NCBI GenBank assembly: GCA_964516135.1
Contig: CAZEWN010000009.1
Coordinates: 1 to 64,000 of the forward strand
Origin: 34-65-8 sp964516135
Lineage (GTDB): Bacteria; Pseudomonadota; Alphaproteobacteria; Sphingomonadales; Sphingomonadaceae
Direction of reading: 5' to 3'
DNA length: 64,000 nt
Shown: positions 7,501 to 15,113 of the stretch, one piece after another
Layout: every line of letters starts with the position of its first letter
How positions within the stretch are numbered: the stretch's first letter is position 1
The notes under the pieces: generated by a model
What the model saw: the letters and a program-made list of their open reading frames with translations, nothing else
The model's database searches: none
What the model was told of the DNA's origin: nothing
Program-made: the position numbers and the translations under genes

Positions 7501-8696
7501 CCTTGCAGCGCAGCCACGCCGGGCAGTTCGCGACCCTCCATCCATTCGAGAAACGCGCCGCCAGCCGTTGAAACATAGGTGAAATCGTCGGCCACGCCCG
7601 CGTGGTTGAGCGCCGCTACCGTATCGCCGCCGCCCGCGACCGAAACCAGCGAGCCGTCTTGCGTCAGCGCCGCCGCCGTCCGCGCCAGCGCCACCGTGGC
7701 GGCATCGAACGGCTCGGTCTCGAACGCGCCCATCGGGCCGTTCCACACCAGCGTTCGGCAGGTCTTGAGCACGTCGCCCAAGGCCTCGACCGCCTGCGGG
7801 CCCAGGTCGAGGATCATCTCGTCCGCCGCGACTTCGTGGACGTTGACGGTGCGAAGGCTCGCCGGATTGGCGGCAAATTCCGTTGCGACCACGACGTCAT
7901 AGGGCAGGTGCACCGTGCAGCCGGCATGGTCCGCCTGGTCCATGATCCGGTTGGCGACATCGGTGAGATCATGCTCGCACAGCGATTTGCCGACATTCAC
8001 CCCGCGCGCGGCGAGGAAGGTATTCGCCATGCCGCCACCGATGATCAGGTGCTGGACCCGCCCGACGAGGTGTTCGAGGACCGCCAGCTTGGTCGAGACC
8101 TTGGCCCCGCCGACCACCGCCGCGACCGGCGCCTGCGGATTGCCGAGCGCGGCGTCGAGCGCCTTCAACTCCGCCTCCATCGCCCGTCCGGCATAGGCCG
8201 GCAAAAGGTGCGCGAGGCCTTCGGTCGTGGCATGGGCGCGGTGCGCGGCCGAGAAAGCATCGTTGACGTAGAAATCACCATGCGCGGCGATGGCCTGGGC
8301 AAAGGCGCGATCGTTCGCCTCCTCCCCCGGCCAGAAGCGCACGTTGTCGAGCAGGCCGATATCGCCATCGCGCAGGATGCCGATCGACTGTTCGACCACC
8401 GGGCCGCTGACTTCGGGGATAAACATGATTTCGCGGTCGAGGACGCGCTCGACATCGCCCTGCACCAGGCTGGTCGACATAGTCGAGTGGCGCTGACCCT
8501 TGGGCCGCCCGAAGTGCGCCAGCAGCAGGACCTTGGCGCCCTTGTCCGCCAGTTCGAGGATCGTCGGCTTCGACGCCTCGACCCGCGTTACATCGCTCGC
8601 GCGGCCTTCCTGCATGGGCAGGTTGAGATCGACCCGGACCAGCGCGACCTTGCCGCGAATGTCGCCAAGGTCGTCCAGCGTCTTGAAACTGCCCAT
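7497..8696 (-). CDS. pgk: Phosphoglycerate kinase
   Basis: A 399-residue monomeric two-domain kinase that interconverts 1,3-bisphosphoglycerate plus ADP and 3-phosphoglycerate plus ATP. The N-terminal domain shows VALVRVDLNLPM at 17-28 and the substrate-binding LLLAHFGRPKG near 57; the C-terminal domain ends with the nucleotide-binding VAGGGDTVAAL near residue 350 and STAGGAFLEW. Length is typical. It follows gap after 11 bases and is followed by an overlapping thioesterase gene, so it is part of a tkt-gap-pgk operon. Confidence 0.97.
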   Translation of the reverse strand: MGSFKTLDDLGDIRGKVALVRVDLNLPMQEGRASDVTRVEASKPTILELADKGAKVLLLAHFGRPKGQRHSTMSTSLVQGDVERVLDREIMFIPEVSGPVVEQSIGILRDGDIGLLDNVRFWPGEEANDRAFAQAIAAHGDFYVNDAFSAAHRAHATTEGLAHLLPAYAGRAMEAELKALDAALGNPQAPVAAVVGGAKVSTKLAVLEHLVGRVQHLIIGGGMANTFLAARGVNVGKSLCEHDLTDVANRIMDQADHAGCTVHLPYDVVVATEFAANPASLRTVNVHEVAADEMILDLGPQAVEALGDVLKTCRTLVWNGPMGAFETEPFDAATVALARTAAALTQDGSLVSVAGGGDTVAALNHAGVADDFTYVSTAGGAFLEWMEGRELPGVAALQG

Positions 8697-8707
8697 GTCA
8701 ACCTTCC

Positions 8708-9715
8708 TCAGAGGAACTTAGCCATCACCCCGGCGGTGTCGATCATGCGGTTGGAGAAGCCCCACTCGTTGTCGTACCAGCTCACCACGCGGGCGAGCTT
8801 GCCTTCGAGGACTGCGGTTTCCAGGCTGTCGACGGTCGAGCTGGCCGGGTGGTGGTTGAAGTCGCTGCTGACGAGCGGCTGGTCGGTGAAGTCGAGCACG
8901 CCCTTCATCTTGCCCTCGGCGGCCTCTTTCAGCGCGGCGTTCAGTTCCTCGGCGCTGGTATCGCGGCCGGGCACGAAGGTCAGGTCGATCAAGCTGACGT
9001 TGGGAGTCGGCACGCGGACCGACGAGCCATCGAGCTTGCCCTTCAGTTCAGGCAGCACCAGGCCAACCGCGCGCGCGGCTCCGGTCGTGGTCGGGATCAT
9101 GTTCTGCGCCCCGCCCCGCGCGCGGCGCAGATCCTTGTGGATCTGGTCGAGCATCTTCTGGTCGTTGGTATAGCTGTGGATGGTGGTCATGAACCCGCGC
9201 TCGATGCCGACCGCGTCGTGCAGCACCTTGGCCACCGGCGCGAGGCAGTTGGTGGTGCAGCTCGCATTGGAGATGATCACGTCGTCGGCGGTCAGGCTGT
9301 CCTGGTTGACGCCGAACACGATGGTTTTGGAAACGCCGTCGGCCGGCGCCGAGATCAGCACGCGCTTTGCCCCGGCATCGAGGTGCGGGCGGCTGGCGGC
9401 GTCCGACTGGAAAAAACCTGTGCATTCGAGCACCAGATCGATCCCCATGTCCTTGTGCGGCAACTTGCCCGGCTCGCGCTCACTGGTGACCCGAATGTGC
9501 TTGCCGCCCACCACCAGATCATTTCCGTCCACGTCGACCGCCCCAGGGAAGCGACCATGGGTGCTGTCGAAGCCGAACAGGAGCGCGTTGGATTTGGTGT
9601 CGGCCAGGTCGTTGATCGCGACCAGTTCCAGGTCATGGTCGCTGCGCTCGAGAATGGCACGCGCCACAAGGCGGCCGATGCGCCCGAAACCATTGATTGC
9701 AACCTTGGTCGCCAT
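8708..9715 (-). CDS. gap: Glyceraldehyde-3-phosphate dehydrogenase, type I
   Basis: A 335-residue tetrameric dehydrogenase that oxidises glyceraldehyde-3-phosphate to 1,3-bisphosphoglycerate with NAD(P). The Rossmann motif INGFGRIGR is at residues 7-15, and the catalytic ASCTTNCLAP at 151-160 puts the nucleophile at C153. The C-terminal WYDNEWGFSNR motif is present. It sits between tkt (15 bases upstream) and pgk (11 bases downstream) on the same strand, the usual alphaproteobacterial order. Cofactor preference cannot be told safely from the sequence. Confidence 0.97.
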   Translation of the reverse strand: MATKVAINGFGRIGRLVARAILERSDHDLELVAINDLADTKSNALLFGFDSTHGRFPGAVDVDGNDLVVGGKHIRVTSEREPGKLPHKDMGIDLVLECTGFFQSDAASRPHLDAGAKRVLISAPADGVSKTIVFGVNQDSLTADDVIISNASCTTNCLAPVAKVLHDAVGIERGFMTTIHSYTNDQKMLDQIHKDLRRARGGAQNMIPTTTGAARAVGLVLPELKGKLDGSSVRVPTPNVSLIDLTFVPGRDTSAEELNAALKEAAEGKMKGVLDFTDQPLVSSDFNHHPASSTVDSLETAVLEGKLARVVSWYDNEWGFSNRMIDTAGVMAKFL

Positions 9716-9730
9716 ATGAAAAGCTCCTGC

Positions 9731-11716
9731 TTAAGCGTTCAATTTGTTTATGATTTTCGGCACGATAGTGTCTGGCGTAAAACCGAACTTTTCGAACAAT
9801 ACCTCCGCCGGGGCGCTTGCACCAAAACGGTCAAGCCCGATCCTGAGGCCATTCGTCATCGTGTAGCGATCCCACCCGAAGGTCGTGCCCGCTTCGATGC
9901 TGACTCGCAGCACCTCCTCCGGGCCGACATCGGGCAGCACATCGTCGCGGTATTCCTGCGACTGTTCATCGAATAACTGCGTGCAGACCATCGACACGAC
10001 ATCCGCGCCAATCCCCTGCTTTTCCAGCGCCTCGGCGCATTCCAGCGCGAGATGCACTTCGGAACCGGTCGCGATCAGGATCACGCGCCGCCTGTTGCCT
10101 GCCGACTTGAGCCGATAACCGCCCTTGGCGCTGAGGCTGCCAGCCGAATGGCGCACTTGCGGCAGGTTCTGCCGGGTCAGCGCCAGCACGCTGGGCCGGT
10201 CTTTCTGCGCCAGCGCGATTTCCCAGCACTCGGCGGTTTCGACCGCATCGGCGGGGCGCAGGACGAGCAGGTTCGGAATCATCCGTAGCGACTGAACATG
10301 CTCCACCGGCTGGTGTGTCGGCCCGTCCTCGCCCAGCCCGATCGAATCGTGCGTCATCACGTAGATGACGCGGGTCTGCTGCAAGGCGGAAAGTCGGATC
10401 GCCGGGCGGCAATAGTCGGTGAACACCATGAAGGTGCCGCCGTAAGGAACGACGCCACCATGCAGTGCCATGCCGTTCATCGCCGCGGCCATGCCGAACT
10501 CGCGGATGCCGTAATAGACGTAGCGCCCTGAATAATCCTCGGCAGTGAACGGCCCGATCCCGCCAGCCTTCGTGTTGTTCGACCCGGTCAGGTCAGCGCT
10601 GCCGCCCAGGGTTTCCGGCAGCTTCACATTGATCGCCGCAAGTGCGATCTCGCTCGCCTTGCGGGTCGCGATCTTCTGCGGCTGATCGATCAGCCCGGCG
10701 ATGTGGTCGGCGAGCGAGAACCTTGCGGGCAGGTCGCCCGCCATGCGGCGCTGGAATTCCGCCTTGTCGCGGTGCGCGGCGAGGCGCGTGCGCCAATCGG
10801 AATGCGCGCCCACCCCGCGTTCGCCGGTCGCGCGCCAGTCCGCCACCACGGCATCAGGCAGCACGAACGGATCGTGGCTCCAGCCCAGGGTGGTGCGCGT
10901 GGCAGCGACTTCGTCCTTGCCGAGCGGCGACCCGTGCGTGGCGCTGGTGCCCTGCTTGTTCGGGGCGCCCTTCCCGATTACGGTGCGGCACGCGATCAGT
11001 GAAGGCCGCGCGTCGGCCAACGCCTCTGCAATGGCTCGGTCGATATCGGCAAAATCGTGCCCGTCACACTGCGTCACGTGCCAGCCAGTCGCGGCATAGC
11101 GCGCGGCGACGTCTTCACTGGTCGAAAGATCGGTCGAACCATCAATGGTAATGCGGTTGTCGTCCCAAAGTACGATCATCCGGCCTAGCTTGAGATGCCC
11201 GGCAAGGCCGATCGCCTCGTGGTTGATGCCTTCCATCAGGCAACCATCGCCCGCGATCACCCAAGTGAGGTGGTCGACCAGATCATCGCCAAACGTCGCA
11301 TTGAGATGGCGCTCGGCCATCGCCATGCCCACCGCCATCGCCAGCCCCTGGCCCAAGGGGCCGGTGGTGCATTCGACACCATCGAGCAGGAAGTTTTCCG
11401 GATGCCCCGCGCATGGGCTGCTGATCTGGCGGAACTTGCTGATATCCTCGAGCGTCGGCCGGGCATAACCAGACAGGTGCAGCAGGCTGTAGATCAGCAT
11501 GGACCCGTGCCCGGCCGACAGCACGAAGCGGTCGCGATCGGCCCAGTCGGGCGCCGAAGGGTCGAAACGAAGGTATTTCGACCACAGCACCGTGGCGACG
11601 TCGGCCATGCCCATCGGCATGCCTGGGTGGCCGGAATTGGCAGCCTCCACCGCGTCCATCGACAACGCGCGGATGGCGTTGGCCATTGGCGCGAGACGGG
11701 CGGTATCGAGGTTCAT
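9731..11716 (-). CDS. tkt: Transketolase
   Basis: A 661-residue thiamine-diphosphate enzyme that moves two-carbon units between ketose and aldose phosphates. It has the N-terminal NSGHPGMPMGMAD signature near residue 27, the TPP motif starting GDGCLMEG near 153, and the transketolase C-terminal pyrimidine-binding region (STHDSIGLGEDGPTHQP type, here with THDSIGLGEDG). The start at 11716 is preferred over the longer frame because an AGGAG site lies nine bases upstream and the N-terminus then matches the family. It is the first gene of the tkt-gap-pgk operon and is divergent from the zapA cluster, with a 181-base shared control region. Confidence 0.97.
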   Translation of the reverse strand: MNLDTARLAPMANAIRALSMDAVEAANSGHPGMPMGMADVATVLWSKYLRFDPSAPDWADRDRFVLSAGHGSMLIYSLLHLSGYARPTLEDISKFRQISSPCAGHPENFLLDGVECTTGPLGQGLAMAVGMAMAERHLNATFGDDLVDHLTWVIAGDGCLMEGINHEAIGLAGHLKLGRMIVLWDDNRITIDGSTDLSTSEDVAARYAATGWHVTQCDGHDFADIDRAIAEALADARPSLIACRTVIGKGAPNKQGTSATHGSPLGKDEVAATRTTLGWSHDPFVLPDAVVADWRATGERGVGAHSDWRTRLAAHRDKAEFQRRMAGDLPARFSLADHIAGLIDQPQKIATRKASEIALAAINVKLPETLGGSADLTGSNNTKAGGIGPFTAEDYSGRYVYYGIREFGMAAAMNGMALHGGVVPYGGTFMVFTDYCRPAIRLSALQQTRVIYVMTHDSIGLGEDGPTHQPVEHVQSLRMIPNLLVLRPADAVETAECWEIALAQKDRPSVLALTRQNLPQVRHSAGSLSAKGGYRLKSAGNRRRVILIATGSEVHLALECAEALEKQGIGADVVSMVCTQLFDEQSQEYRDDVLPDVGPEEVLRVSIEAGTTFGWDRYTMTNGLRIGLDRFGASAPAEVLFEKFGFTPDTIVPKIINKLNA

Positions 11717-11897
11717 TCCGGCATGCTCCTTGGCGCACATCGCGCGAGGCGATTCGCGCGGGCCGCGCTGCCTTTGCGGACCCCCGGCGCAAGGTCAACC
11801 GCCCAGCCGCCCGCATTGCCCTCGCCAGAGCAAGAAGAGTTATCAACAGGCCGGGTCAAATCTTTGCACCGTCAAACGAATTGACTAATCTGTGACA

Positions 11898-12092
11898 ATG
11901 AACGGGGAGCGTATCGAGACAGCCGTGCAGCGGATCGAGGCAGCGTTGGCGCGCATTGCCAACGCGGCGGAGGCAGGGCCACCACCAGCGTCATCGGTCT
12001 CCAGCCTGGTGGTCAAGCATGAAGCGCTGCGTGACACCGTGGCCGCGACGCTGAAGGAGCTTGACGATCTGATCGGGGCGATCGAGCGATGA
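11898..12092 (+). CDS. Small coiled-coil protein upstream of zapA
   Basis: A 64-residue protein, mostly helical and rich in Ala, Glu and Arg, with a heptad-like pattern at both ends (ERIETAVQRIEAALARI and LRDTVAATLKELDDLI). It has no membrane segment. Its stop overlaps the zapA ATG (ATGA), so the two are translationally coupled, which suggests it acts with ZapA at the division ring. Start chosen at the ATG rather than the GTG six bases earlier; both are possible. I do not recognise the family by name. Confidence 0.65.
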   Translation: MNGERIETAVQRIEAALARIANAAEAGPPPASSVSSLVVKHEALRDTVAATLKELDDLIGAIER

Positions 12093-12733
12093 GCCAGGTC
12101 ACGCTGTCGATCGGGGGACGCAAGTATGTGGTCGCCTGCGCCGAGGGGGAGGAGGCGCATGTCGCGCGGCTGGGCGCGCTGGTGGACGCCAAACTTTCCG
12201 AAATGGGGGCCAATCTCGCGCCGCAGGAAGCGCAGAACCTTTTGTTCGCCGCCCTGCTGATCGCAGAAGATCTGCATCAACTTCGCAATTCGGTCACCGC
12301 CGAAAGTGGGGAGCTTGAAACCCTGCGCGACGAACTGGCCACCGCCCGGCGCGAACGGCAGGTCGCGATGGGACAGCACGATCAACTCCGCGCCGCGCTT
12401 ACCGATCGCGAGGGCGAACTCGAAACATTGCAGGGCGCCGTTCAGTCGGTCGCGCGCGAAGCGGACGATATTCGTGCCGAGCTCACCCGGCTGCGCGGCG
12501 AACTGCAGGACGCCGAACAGGTCGAAGCGGAGCTGCGCGCGGGCCTCAGCGGCCTGGCCGAGGAACGCGATGCCTTGCACGACGAGGTTGAGGAACTGCG
12601 GCGCGGGCGGCTTGCCACACCCGACGGCGAAGGACTGGCCGATGACCAGGATCTGGCCCCCGCCCTGGAGCGGTTTGCCGAACTGCTCGAAAATTGCGCC
12701 GACAAGCTTGAGGCCAGGCGGGCGAACGCCTAG
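12089..12733 (+). CDS. zapA: Cell division protein ZapA with long C-terminal coiled coil
   Basis: A 214-residue protein whose first ~75 residues form a ZapA domain (VTLSIGGRKYVVAC, then LLFAALLIAEDLHQL), which bundles FtsZ filaments at midcell. The remainder, about residues 75-190, is a long charged coiled coil. Typical ZapA proteins are near 100-110 residues, so this one carries an extra stalk. The ATG overlaps the stop of a 64-residue coiled-coil gene. 6S RNA and fau follow, the order also seen in enterobacteria for zapA - ssrS - ygfA. Confidence 0.88.
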   Translation: MSQVTLSIGGRKYVVACAEGEEAHVARLGALVDAKLSEMGANLAPQEAQNLLFAALLIAEDLHQLRNSVTAESGELETLRDELATARRERQVAMGQHDQLRAALTDREGELETLQGAVQSVAREADDIRAELTRLRGELQDAEQVEAELRAGLSGLAEERDALHDEVEELRRGRLATPDGEGLADDQDLAPALERFAELLENCADKLEARRANA

Positions 12734-12737
12734 ATAG

Positions 12738-12918
12738 AGCTTGGCGGGACTGCCCGGTACGAGCCGTTTGAACATCCCTGAGGCTATAAGCAATCCAAGG
12801 GTGCTGTCCCTGTCTCGATCTGCTGGTTCGTCCGGGAGGTCGGGGTAAACGGTGCCCACCTGACGTTGAGGCGTCGGTGGATTTCCCGGCAAACGACCCA
12901 TGGTGGTTCCGCCACTCC
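12738..12918 (+). ncRNA. ssrS: 6S RNA
   Basis: The region between zapA and fau can fold into one long rod: GGCGGGAC at 12743-12750 pairs with GTTCCGCC at 12906-12913, and further paired blocks lie between, with a central open region around the GTGCTGTCCCTGTC stretch. The position between zapA and the 5-formyl-THF cyclo-ligase gene is the classical place of 6S RNA, which binds sigma70 RNA polymerase and mimics an open promoter. The ends are approximate (a few bases either way). A covariance-model search with the Rfam 6S family would settle it. Confidence 0.82.
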
Positions 12919-12928
12919 CGGAGACGCG

Positions 12929-13501
12929 ATGAAGGACAAGATCGACTTGCGACAGCGGCTCCGCGCGGCGCGGCGCGAACATGTCACGGGTTTGTCAGCG
13001 GCGACGCGCGGATTGCTGTTCCGCCACCCGCCCGCCCCGCTGCTCGCGCTGGTCCCGGGCGGGGCAACGGTGGGCCTGTATCATGCGACGCCGTGGGAAG
13101 CGCCCACCGCGCACTATGCGACATTTTTTTTCGAACGGGGCCACCCGCTGGCCCTGCCTCGTTTTGCCGACCGCGGCGCGCCGATGCAGTTCGCCCGCTG
13201 GACCGATCCGGTGGCGGAAAGCGACCTTGAGGTATCGCCCTATGGCTCGCTGCAACCGACGGCGCTGGCCGAAACCACCGTGCCTGACGTGCTGTTCGTG
13301 CCGCTGCTCGGTTTCACCTCGGGCGGCGCGCGCCTGGGCCAGGGCGGAGGGCATTATGACCGGTGGCTGGGCGACCACCCGCACGTGATTGCCATCGGCA
13401 TGGCATGGGACGGCCAGTTGCTGCCAGCCTTGCCGGTCGAACGCCATGACCAGCCGCTGCGTGCCGTCGTCACCCCCACCCGCCTTTACGGACCCTTGTG
13501 A
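12929..13501 (+). CDS. fau: 5-formyltetrahydrofolate cyclo-ligase
   Basis: A 190-residue enzyme that uses ATP to convert 5-formyl-THF to 5,10-methenyl-THF, recycling folate. The C-terminal signature GFTSGGARLGQGGGHYDRWL is near residues 130-150 and the N-terminus shows the basic LRQRLRAARR stretch. The ATG at 12929 is chosen, with GGAG eight bases upstream; a longer frame to 12866 would run through the end of the 6S RNA and is rejected. Its TGA overlaps the ATG of the DUF2842 gene (TGATG). Confidence 0.92.
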   Translation: MKDKIDLRQRLRAARREHVTGLSAATRGLLFRHPPAPLLALVPGGATVGLYHATPWEAPTAHYATFFFERGHPLALPRFADRGAPMQFARWTDPVAESDLEVSPYGSLQPTALAETTVPDVLFVPLLGFTSGGARLGQGGGHYDRWLGDHPHVIAIGMAWDGQLLPALPVERHDQPLRAVVTPTRLYGPL

Positions 13502-13716
13502 TGCGGAATGAACCGACCTGGCGGATACCAGTTGGCATTATCGGCTTGCTGGCCGGATTGATCGTCTACGGACTGCTGATCGCCCGCTATGTGCCCGAAC
13601 TCATCGGCGGTTGGCCCGCGCTCGCGCAGGCCATCGTTTACCTCGTGCTGGGGGTGATCTGGCTGCTGCCGCTGCGGCGCTTCCTGATCTGGATGGAAAC
13701 GGGCGGGACCCGCTGA
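13501..13716 (+). CDS. DUF2842 family small membrane protein
   Basis: A 71-residue protein with two predicted membrane helices (about residues 10-30 and 42-60) and the pattern of the alphaproteobacterial DUF2842 family, ending with a basic loop RRFLIWME. Function is unknown. Its ATG overlaps the fau stop codon, so it is translated with fau, and a strong hairpin follows seven bases after its stop, so it is the last gene of the zapA-fau unit. Confidence 0.82.
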   Translation: MRNEPTWRIPVGIIGLLAGLIVYGLLIARYVPELIGGWPALAQAIVYLVLGVIWLLPLRRFLIWMETGGTR

Positions 13717-13721
13717 AATGA

Positions 13722-13747
13722 AAAGGCCCGCCGTGCGGCGGGCCCTT
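13722..13747 (+). terminator. Hairpin terminator after the zapA-fau cluster
   Basis: The sequence AAAGGCCCGCCGTGCGGCGGGCCCTT folds into a GC-rich stem of about 9-11 pairs with a short loop, preceded by an A-run and followed by CTTCAG rather than a long T-tract. It lies directly after the DUF2842 stop codon and before the oppositely oriented tRNA-Asp, so it may end transcription from both sides. Confidence 0.7.
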
Positions 13748-13761
13748 CAGAATGCCCCAAG

Positions 13762-13838
13762 TGGCGCGAGTGACGGGGCTCGAACCCGCGACCTCCGGCG
13801 TGACAGGCCGGCACTCTAACCAACTGAGCTACACCCGC
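13762..13838 (-). tRNA. tRNA-Asp(GTC)
   Basis: On the minus strand this gives a complete 77-base tRNA with encoded CCA: acceptor strands GCGGGTG and CACTCGC pair fully, the D-arm contains AGCTCAGTTGGTTAGAG, the anticodon stem-loop GCCGGCCTGTCACGCCGG shows anticodon GTC, and the T-arm GCGGGTTCGAGCCCCGT is canonical. It codes for aspartate tRNA. Confidence 0.97.
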
Positions 13839-14035
13839 GCATTTCGGCGGTGCACCGCTTGGGAGCCGCGCCACTAAGGCAGCCTCGATGGGCTGTCAAT
13901 GGCTCGCGCAATGAAATTTCGCGGCTCCTTTCGCACCCCGTCAGATGACCCCTCGTTAACCATATTTTCGCTTGTTCCGGGCATCTCGGGCGCACGGTCG
14001 AAGGGGTCGGCACAGGGGTCGGAAGGGGATTGTCA

Positions 14036-14482
14036 ATGCGGATTTCGGCGTCGATTGCGGCTGGCCTGGCGCTTTCGGGCAGCACCCCCGCGATAGCCGG
14101 TCAGCCGATCGAGATTTCCCGGTCGGTCTATGTCGAGCGCAAAGTGCCGACCGCTGGCGGCCATATCGCGCGCGCGTTGGAACCGGCAGATGAATTGCGC
14201 CGGGGCGACCAGGTGGTTTTGATGCTTGAATGGTCGGCGCCAGCACGTGACGGCTTCGTGGTATCAAGCCGTGTCCCGCGCGATCTCGCGTTTCGCCGGA
14301 CCGGGGGTGTGGAAGCGCACGTTTCGATCGATGGCGGGCGCAGTTTCGGCACGCTGGAATCGCTTCGGGTCGGCTCCCGCCGCGCGACGCCCGAAGATGT
14401 TACGCACCTGCGCTGGCAGGTCAGTGAGACGGCCGCCGCCTCGGGACGCGGCATGCTGACCTACAGCGCGATCGTGCGCTGA
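14036..14482 (+). CDS. Secreted hypothetical protein
   Basis: A 148-residue protein with a signal peptide (MRISASIAAGLALSGSTPAIA, cleavage near residue 21). The mature part looks like an all-beta domain; a central segment with LRRGDQVVLMLEW and a C-terminal VTHLRWQVSE resemble the repeated-domain (DUF11-like) proteins that sit outside the cytoplasm. No function is known to me. The ATG at 14036 is preferred over a TTG six bases earlier; a GGAAGGGG stretch lies about 11 bases upstream. It stands alone, with tRNA-Asp on one side and a convergent gene 4 bases away on the other. Confidence 0.65.
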   Translation: MRISASIAAGLALSGSTPAIAGQPIEISRSVYVERKVPTAGGHIARALEPADELRRGDQVVLMLEWSAPARDGFVVSSRVPRDLAFRRTGGVEAHVSIDGGRSFGTLESLRVGSRRATPEDVTHLRWQVSETAAASGRGMLTYSAIVR

Positions 14483-14485
14483 GCG

Positions 14486-15076
14486 TCAGCACTTCTCGTA
14501 CTTCCAGTTGCGCTTCTTGCCCTCGGCGATCCAGTCGACTGCCTGAGCGATCCGGCGCTCGCGCGTGGCAGCCTGCTTGGCCGTCATGATCCATTCGAGA
14601 TACTCGCGCCGGGCCGACGGAGGGAACCCGTCCCACGTTGCTTGCGCGGCAATGCTCTGGCGCAGGGCAACCGCAAAATCCTCCGGCACCGGCATCGCCG
14701 CCCTGGGCGCAGTCTTCGTCTTCTTGGGCAAGGCGCTGCCCGACGTCTCGATCCGCGCGGCCACAGCGCGCAACTGGGCCGTGAGCGTTTCGTCGGGCGG
14801 CAGGTCCGCGATCCGCGTCAGCTTGCCAACCGTGCCCATCCCTTCGTTTTCGGCCCAGCCCTGTTCGTCGCCATGAATCATGAACGCGCAATGGGCTTTG
14901 AACGCCGCCATCGCGGCCATCATTTTTCCCCTGTAGAGAAAGTGCGGCATCCCCCACTTGATCGCCTCTTCCGCGTCAGGGATTGTCGCGTGCACCAGGT
15001 TTCGCAGATGCATAAGGATTGGCTGCGCGAATGGCGCGGCCTCGGCGATATAGGCATCGACGCGGGGATCGGTCAT
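14486..15076 (-). CDS. YdeI/DUF1801 family protein
   Basis: A 196-residue cytosolic protein combining a DUF1801 (YdhG-like) fold at residues 1-110 (AIKWGMPHFLYRGKMM near 40-56 is the family hallmark) with a YdeI-type C-terminal helical part containing ARREYLEWIMTAKQAATRERRI. Members of these families are widespread, and their function is unproven. The start at 15076 gives the family N-terminus; the ten residues further upstream have no support. Its start lies 38 bases downstream of the stop of the E2 gene of the bkd operon on the same strand. Confidence 0.8.
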   Translation of the reverse strand: MTDPRVDAYIAEAAPFAQPILMHLRNLVHATIPDAEEAIKWGMPHFLYRGKMMAAMAAFKAHCAFMIHGDEQGWAENEGMGTVGKLTRIADLPPDETLTAQLRAVAARIETSGSALPKKTKTAPRAAMPVPEDFAVALRQSIAAQATWDGFPPSARREYLEWIMTAKQAATRERRIAQAVDWIAEGKKRNWKYEKC

Positions 15077-15113
15077 GGCGGGCACTCCTGCGAAGTGCCC
15101 GACCATAATCCGG

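Noticed and set aside
7501..7746. Longer start for the thioesterase
   Set aside because: The extra residues overlap the end of pgk in another frame, and the ATGA junction at 7500 is a clear start.
12866..12928. Longer start for the 5-formyl-THF cyclo-ligase gene
   Set aside because: It would translate through the 3' half of the 6S RNA hairpin; the ATG at 12,929 has a ribosome site and the family N-terminus.
13839..14035. Hidden gene or RNA between tRNA-Asp and the secreted unknown
   Set aside because: Frames are short, without ribosome sites, and I see no structured RNA family; it is probably promoter and spacer.
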